Shown here one piece after another: positions 61,247 through 64,000 of a DNA stretch of 64,000 nucleotides (its first letter is position 1; each line of letters begins with the position of its first letter). Under the pieces are notes generated by a model. It saw only the letters and a list, made by a program, of their open reading frames with translations. It was not told where the DNA came from and did not search any database. The stretch spans positions 1-64,000 of the forward strand of contig JAFVGN010000052.1 in the NCBI GenBank assembly GCA_017474925.1, written 5' to 3'. This DNA is from Prevotella sp. Its GTDB lineage: Bacteria > Bacteroidota > Bacteroidia > Bacteroidales > Bacteroidaceae. The position numbers and the translations under genes are program-made.

Positions 61247-61792
61247 ATGAAGAAAATCCTTTTTATTGTCGGTTCGCTGAGGGAAGGTTCCTTCAACCGG
61301 CAGCTGGCCCGCGAGGCTGAGCAGATGATTGGCGCACGCGCCGAAGTGACTTACCTGGACTATAAGGATGTGCCGCTGATGAATCAGGACATCGAGTTCC
61401 CTGAGCCTGAGGCTGTGGGCCGCCTGCGTGCCGCAGTGAAGGAGGCTGACGCGATTTGGGTGTTCACGCCGGAGTATAATTTCAGCTATCCCGGCCATGT
61501 GAAGAACCTTTTCGACTGGCTGTCGCGCCCGTTGGTGGCTGGCGACTATGAGACACCTACCGTCATTAACGGCAAGAAGGTGGCGCTGAGTGGTGCTGGC
61601 GGCAAGATGGCTACGGCGAAATGCCGCGAGAAGCTAACGGAGCTGCTCACGTTTATCAAGGCCGACGTGATGGAGCAGCAGACGGGCATCGTGCTGAACA
61701 TGGAGGCCTGGACGGAGGGGCGCATGATTCTCAGCGATGAGCAGAAGACGGCGCTGAGCAATCAGGTTGAGGCCTTCCTGAAGTACGTTTGA
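61247..61792 (+). CDS. NAD(P)H-dependent FMN reductase-like protein
   Basis: 181 residues, flavodoxin-like fold. GSLREGSFNRQLA (about residues 9-21) is the phosphate-binding loop for FMN, and VFTPEYNFSYPGHVKNLFDWLSR (about 70-90) is the second FMN contact region, as in the YieF/ArsH/SsuE-like family. It would reduce free flavin, quinones or other acceptors with NAD(P)H in the cytoplasm. It has its own promoter with a leader of about 15 bases. Confidence 0.92.
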   Translation: MKKILFIVGSLREGSFNRQLAREAEQMIGARAEVTYLDYKDVPLMNQDIEFPEPEAVGRLRAAVKEADAIWVFTPEYNFSYPGHVKNLFDWLSRPLVAGDYETPTVINGKKVALSGAGGKMATAKCREKLTELLTFIKADVMEQQTGIVLNMEAWTEGRMILSDEQKTALSNQVEAFLKYV

Positions 61793-61878
61793 CGGCTCTA
61801 TGAAGTGGGAATTGCCAAATAATGGGTAAAGAATGTTAAATATTCGCAGGTGTCCCGACTTTTGGGGCACCTTTGCTT

Positions 61879-61886
61879 TATCTTTG
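61879..61886 (+). promoter_or_regulatory. -7 box that fixes the radical SAM gene start
   Basis: TATCTTTG ends 5 bases before the ATG at 61892. A start at 61850 lies upstream of it. The transcript appears almost leaderless, as for lptD and the DUF4199 gene. Confidence 0.55.
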
Positions 61887-61891
61887 CAGCC

Positions 61892-63190
61892 ATGTTGACA
61901 GAAAAGACGATGGAGAAGCTGCGGATACTTGCGGAGTCGGCGAAGTACGACGTGTCGTGCTCGTCGAGCGGCACCGTGCGCAAAGGCAAGCAGGGCATGG
62001 TAGGCTCGACGGTTGGCGGCGTGGGCATCTGTCACTCGTTCGCCGACGACGGACGCTGCATCTCGCTGCTGAAGGTGATGCTCACCAACTACTGCATGTT
62101 CGACTGTGCCTACTGCATCAACCGCCGATCGAACGACATCAAGCGGGCGACGCTTAGCGTCAGCGAGCTGGAGGAGATTACGATGGAGTTCTATCGCCGC
62201 AACTACATCGAGGGCTTGTTCCTGTCCAGCGGCGTGGTGCGCAATCCTGACTATACGATGGAGCGACTGACAGCCATTGCCCGCGACCTCCGCACGGTGC
62301 ATCGCTTCAACGGCTACATTCATCTGAAGAGCATCCCTGGCTGTTCGCAGGAACTGCTGAACGAGGCCGGACGCTATGCCGACCGCATGAGCGTGAACAT
62401 CGAAATCCCCAAGGAGGAGTCGCTGAAGCTCCTCGCTCCCGAGAAGGACCACCAGAGCGTGTTCCAGCCCATGCGCCTCATCCAGCAGGGCGTACTCGAA
62501 AACAAAGAAGACCGCAAGAAATATCGCCATGCGCCGAGATTTGTGCCGGCTGGACAATCGACGCAGATGATAGTCGGAGCGACGAAGGAGAGCGACCGCG
62601 ATATTCTCCAGATGTCATCCATGCTCTACGGTCAGCCCACCATGCGACGCGTCTACTATTCTGGCTATGTCAGCGTGAATACCTACGACCCGCGTCTGCC
62701 CATCCTCAAGCAGCCGCCACTGGTCCGTGAGAACAGACTCTATCAGGCTGACTGGCTCTTGCGGTTCTATCACTTCAAGGTAGAGGAAATCGTGGATGAC
62801 CAGCATACAAACCTTGACCTCGAAGTTGATCCGAAGCTCGCCTGGGCATTGCGCCATCCCGAGGCATTCCCTGTCGACATTAACACCGCTGACTATGAGC
62901 AGCTGTTGCGTGTACCAGGCCTCGGCACCAAGTCCGCCTGGCTCATCGTCAACTCGCGACGTTTCAACCGTCTGACGTCCTACGACCTGCGCAAGATGGG
63001 CGTGGTGATGAAGAAGGCGAAGTATTTCATTACCTGCAACGAACTGACCTCGCAGTTCTCGCAGCCCATTGTCGGCGTCAATGAACTGCGTCCGGAACGC
63101 CTGCGCCCCCTGCTTATCAGCAAAGCACAACAAAAGCGCGCGGCTGCCGAACAGCAGCTCTCCTTCGATTTCAAGGACGATACCTATTAG
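61892..63190 (+). CDS. Radical SAM protein, putative DNA modification/repair type (TIGR03916-like)
   Basis: 432 residues. The Fe-S motif CMFDCAYC (CxxxCxxC, about residues 68-75) sits after GICHSFADDGRCISLLKVMLTNY, and a helix-hairpin-helix segment lies near the C terminus (VPGLGTKSAWLIVNSRRF, about residues 348-365). This is the pattern of a family usually encoded next to a uracil-DNA-glycosylase-like protein and thought to act on DNA. The expected partner is not downstream: the next gene is on the other strand. The reaction is unknown. Confidence 0.88.
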   Translation: MLTEKTMEKLRILAESAKYDVSCSSSGTVRKGKQGMVGSTVGGVGICHSFADDGRCISLLKVMLTNYCMFDCAYCINRRSNDIKRATLSVSELEEITMEFYRRNYIEGLFLSSGVVRNPDYTMERLTAIARDLRTVHRFNGYIHLKSIPGCSQELLNEAGRYADRMSVNIEIPKEESLKLLAPEKDHQSVFQPMRLIQQGVLENKEDRKKYRHAPRFVPAGQSTQMIVGATKESDRDILQMSSMLYGQPTMRRVYYSGYVSVNTYDPRLPILKQPPLVRENRLYQADWLLRFYHFKVEEIVDDQHTNLDLEVDPKLAWALRHPEAFPVDINTADYEQLLRVPGLGTKSAWLIVNSRRFNRLTSYDLRKMGVVMKKAKYFITCNELTSQFSQPIVGVNELRPERLRPLLISKAQQKRAAAEQQLSFDFKDDTY

Positions 63191-64000
63191 AAACCTTCTA
63201 TCTGCTTGAACTTTTTCCAGCCTTTGTCCTTCTTGTAAAGATCCTCACTTCCAGAAGGTACACGCAGGATGGTTGCTTTGGTGTTGGCGAGATTCTTTGT
63301 CTCCGGGGGAGTTTGCCAGAAGACGGTCACCGTCTTCAGGTTCTTGCAGCCGTAGAGCATCTTGTGGCCGATGGTCGTCACGGACTGCGGGAATTCAAAC
63401 GATTCGAGTGATGAGCAGTCCCTGAAGCACTCGTCGCCAAAGGTAGAGAGTGGTGATAACTTGACGATTTTCAGAGCCTTGCATTCATTGAAGGCTTCCT
63501 TCCCGATGTTCTGGACGCTCTGCGGAAATTCGACAGCCTCCAGGCTCTCACAGTCCTTGAAGGCGGCATTGTCGACGCTCTTCAGGTTCTTCGGCAGTTC
63601 GATGGTGGCCAGGGCCTTGCAACCCTCAAACATACACGTCGGGATTTTCTCAAGCATGGGCAGCTTGATCTGGCTCAGGTGTTCGCAATGGAAGAACACA
63701 GCTTCGCCCAGTTCCTTGACGCTGGGGAGGGTAATGCTTCGCAGGCCGGTCTCCTGGAAGGCTGATTTGCCAATGGTCTGCAACGTCGCAGGAAGGTCAA
63801 TCTTGAGCATATTCGAGCAGTTGACGAAGGCGCCTTCACCAATCTTGGTTAGGGATTGGGGACACTGCACCTCGGTAATCTTCTCACAGGCTGAGAATGC
63901 ATAATTTCCGATGGCCGTGATGCCTTCGGGTATCTTGTACGTGCCGGCCGTCATGACTGGAACGCGGACGATGACTGTCTTCTGCTTATTGACCAAAACA
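63187..64000 (-). CDS. BspA-like leucine-rich repeat protein (partial, cut by the window edge)
   Basis: The visible 270 or so residues are C-terminal LRR_5 repeats of about 23 residues (IPEGITAIGNYAFSACEKIT, FPQSVQNIGKEAFNECKAL), eight or nine copies in sequence. The frame is open to position 64000, so the 5' end with signal peptide lies beyond the window. A TTG at 63996 is only an edge artefact. BspA-like proteins of Prevotella and relatives sit on the surface and bind host or bacterial partners. The last base pairs overlap the radical SAM stop by 4 bases. Confidence 0.9.
   Translation of the reverse strand, partial: VLVNKQKTVIVRVPVMTAGTYKIPEGITAIGNYAFSACEKITEVQCPQSLTKIGEGAFVNCSNMLKIDLPATLQTIGKSAFQETGLRSITLPSVKELGEAVFFHCEHLSQIKLPMLEKIPTCMFEGCKALATIELPKNLKSVDNAAFKDCESLEAVEFPQSVQNIGKEAFNECKALKIVKLSPLSTFGDECFRDCSSLESFEFPQSVTTIGHKMLYGCKNLKTVTVFWQTPPETKNLANTKATILRVPSGSEDLYKKDKGWKKFKQIEGF

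Overview
The window looks like the chromosome of a Bacteroidales bacterium, most likely Prevotella or a close relative. Three things point there. Most well-placed promoters are of the Bacteroidetes type (TTTG or TTG, about 19-20 bases, then TAnnTTTG). Many proteins belong to families typical of this group: DUF4199, DUF6452, DUF6048, DUF4890, C10 peptidase with a Bacteroidales C-terminal tail, BspA-like leucine-rich repeats, and the Bacteroidetes form of LptD. The window also carries parts of the sodium-pumping, succinate/propionate type of energy metabolism. No ribosomal operon, CRISPR array, prophage or intact insertion sequence was seen. Taxonomy is inferred from content only.

Left part (1-12.6 kb): an AAA+ ATPase (DUF4143 type) beside short direct and inverted repeats; a helix-turn-helix-like protein facing a membrane-anchored Ser/Thr kinase; an NCS2 purine permease; a secreted C10 cysteine protease; a voltage-gated-like potassium channel; a 0.6 kb scar holding fragments of a kinase-like gene and of a peptide-export system; a carboxyltransferase alpha subunit without its biotin-accepting lysine; a lipoprotein and a TSCPD protein. 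The SRP RNA and tRNA-Thr genes follow, 4 bases apart on the minus strand.

Middle part (12.6-46.7 kb): an envelope and redox operon (DUF4199, dolichol-phosphate-mannose-synthase-like glycosyltransferase, DUF6452, DUF6048, ApbE, Crp/Fnr, HD), then LptD and a CPA2 antiporter. From 22.8 to 42.0 kb lies a dense signalling region. It has two PP2C/SpoIIE phosphatases, two STAS anti-anti-sigma-like proteins, two closely related RsbW-like ATPase modules, a propeller histidine kinase whose phosphoacceptor His is replaced by Asp, a WD40-like membrane protein, a RelA/SpoT synthetase in one operon with a STAS/RsbW pair, and two LuxR-type regulators with near-identical DNA-binding domains, one of them fused to a hemerythrin domain. 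No sigma factor was seen. In the middle of this region is a probable sugar-acid catabolic cluster (Asp/Glu racemase-like, MFS, DUF1537 kinase, BKACE) with tandem repeats between its two arms. An ABCG-like transporter and lipoproteins follow.

Right part (46.7-64 kb): the membrane decarboxylase genes (beta subunit, biotin carrier, gamma-like subunit with an N-terminal lamin-tail-like domain) and an AspT-like transporter are transcribed away from mutA-mutB (methylmalonyl-CoA mutase). Together they suggest succinate-to-propionate metabolism coupled to Na+ export. After these come a prolyl oligopeptidase, a DUF4890 protein, tRNA-Val, a GH43-like secreted glycosidase, an FMN reductase, a radical SAM protein of the putative DNA modification/repair type, and a BspA-like LRR protein cut by the window edge.
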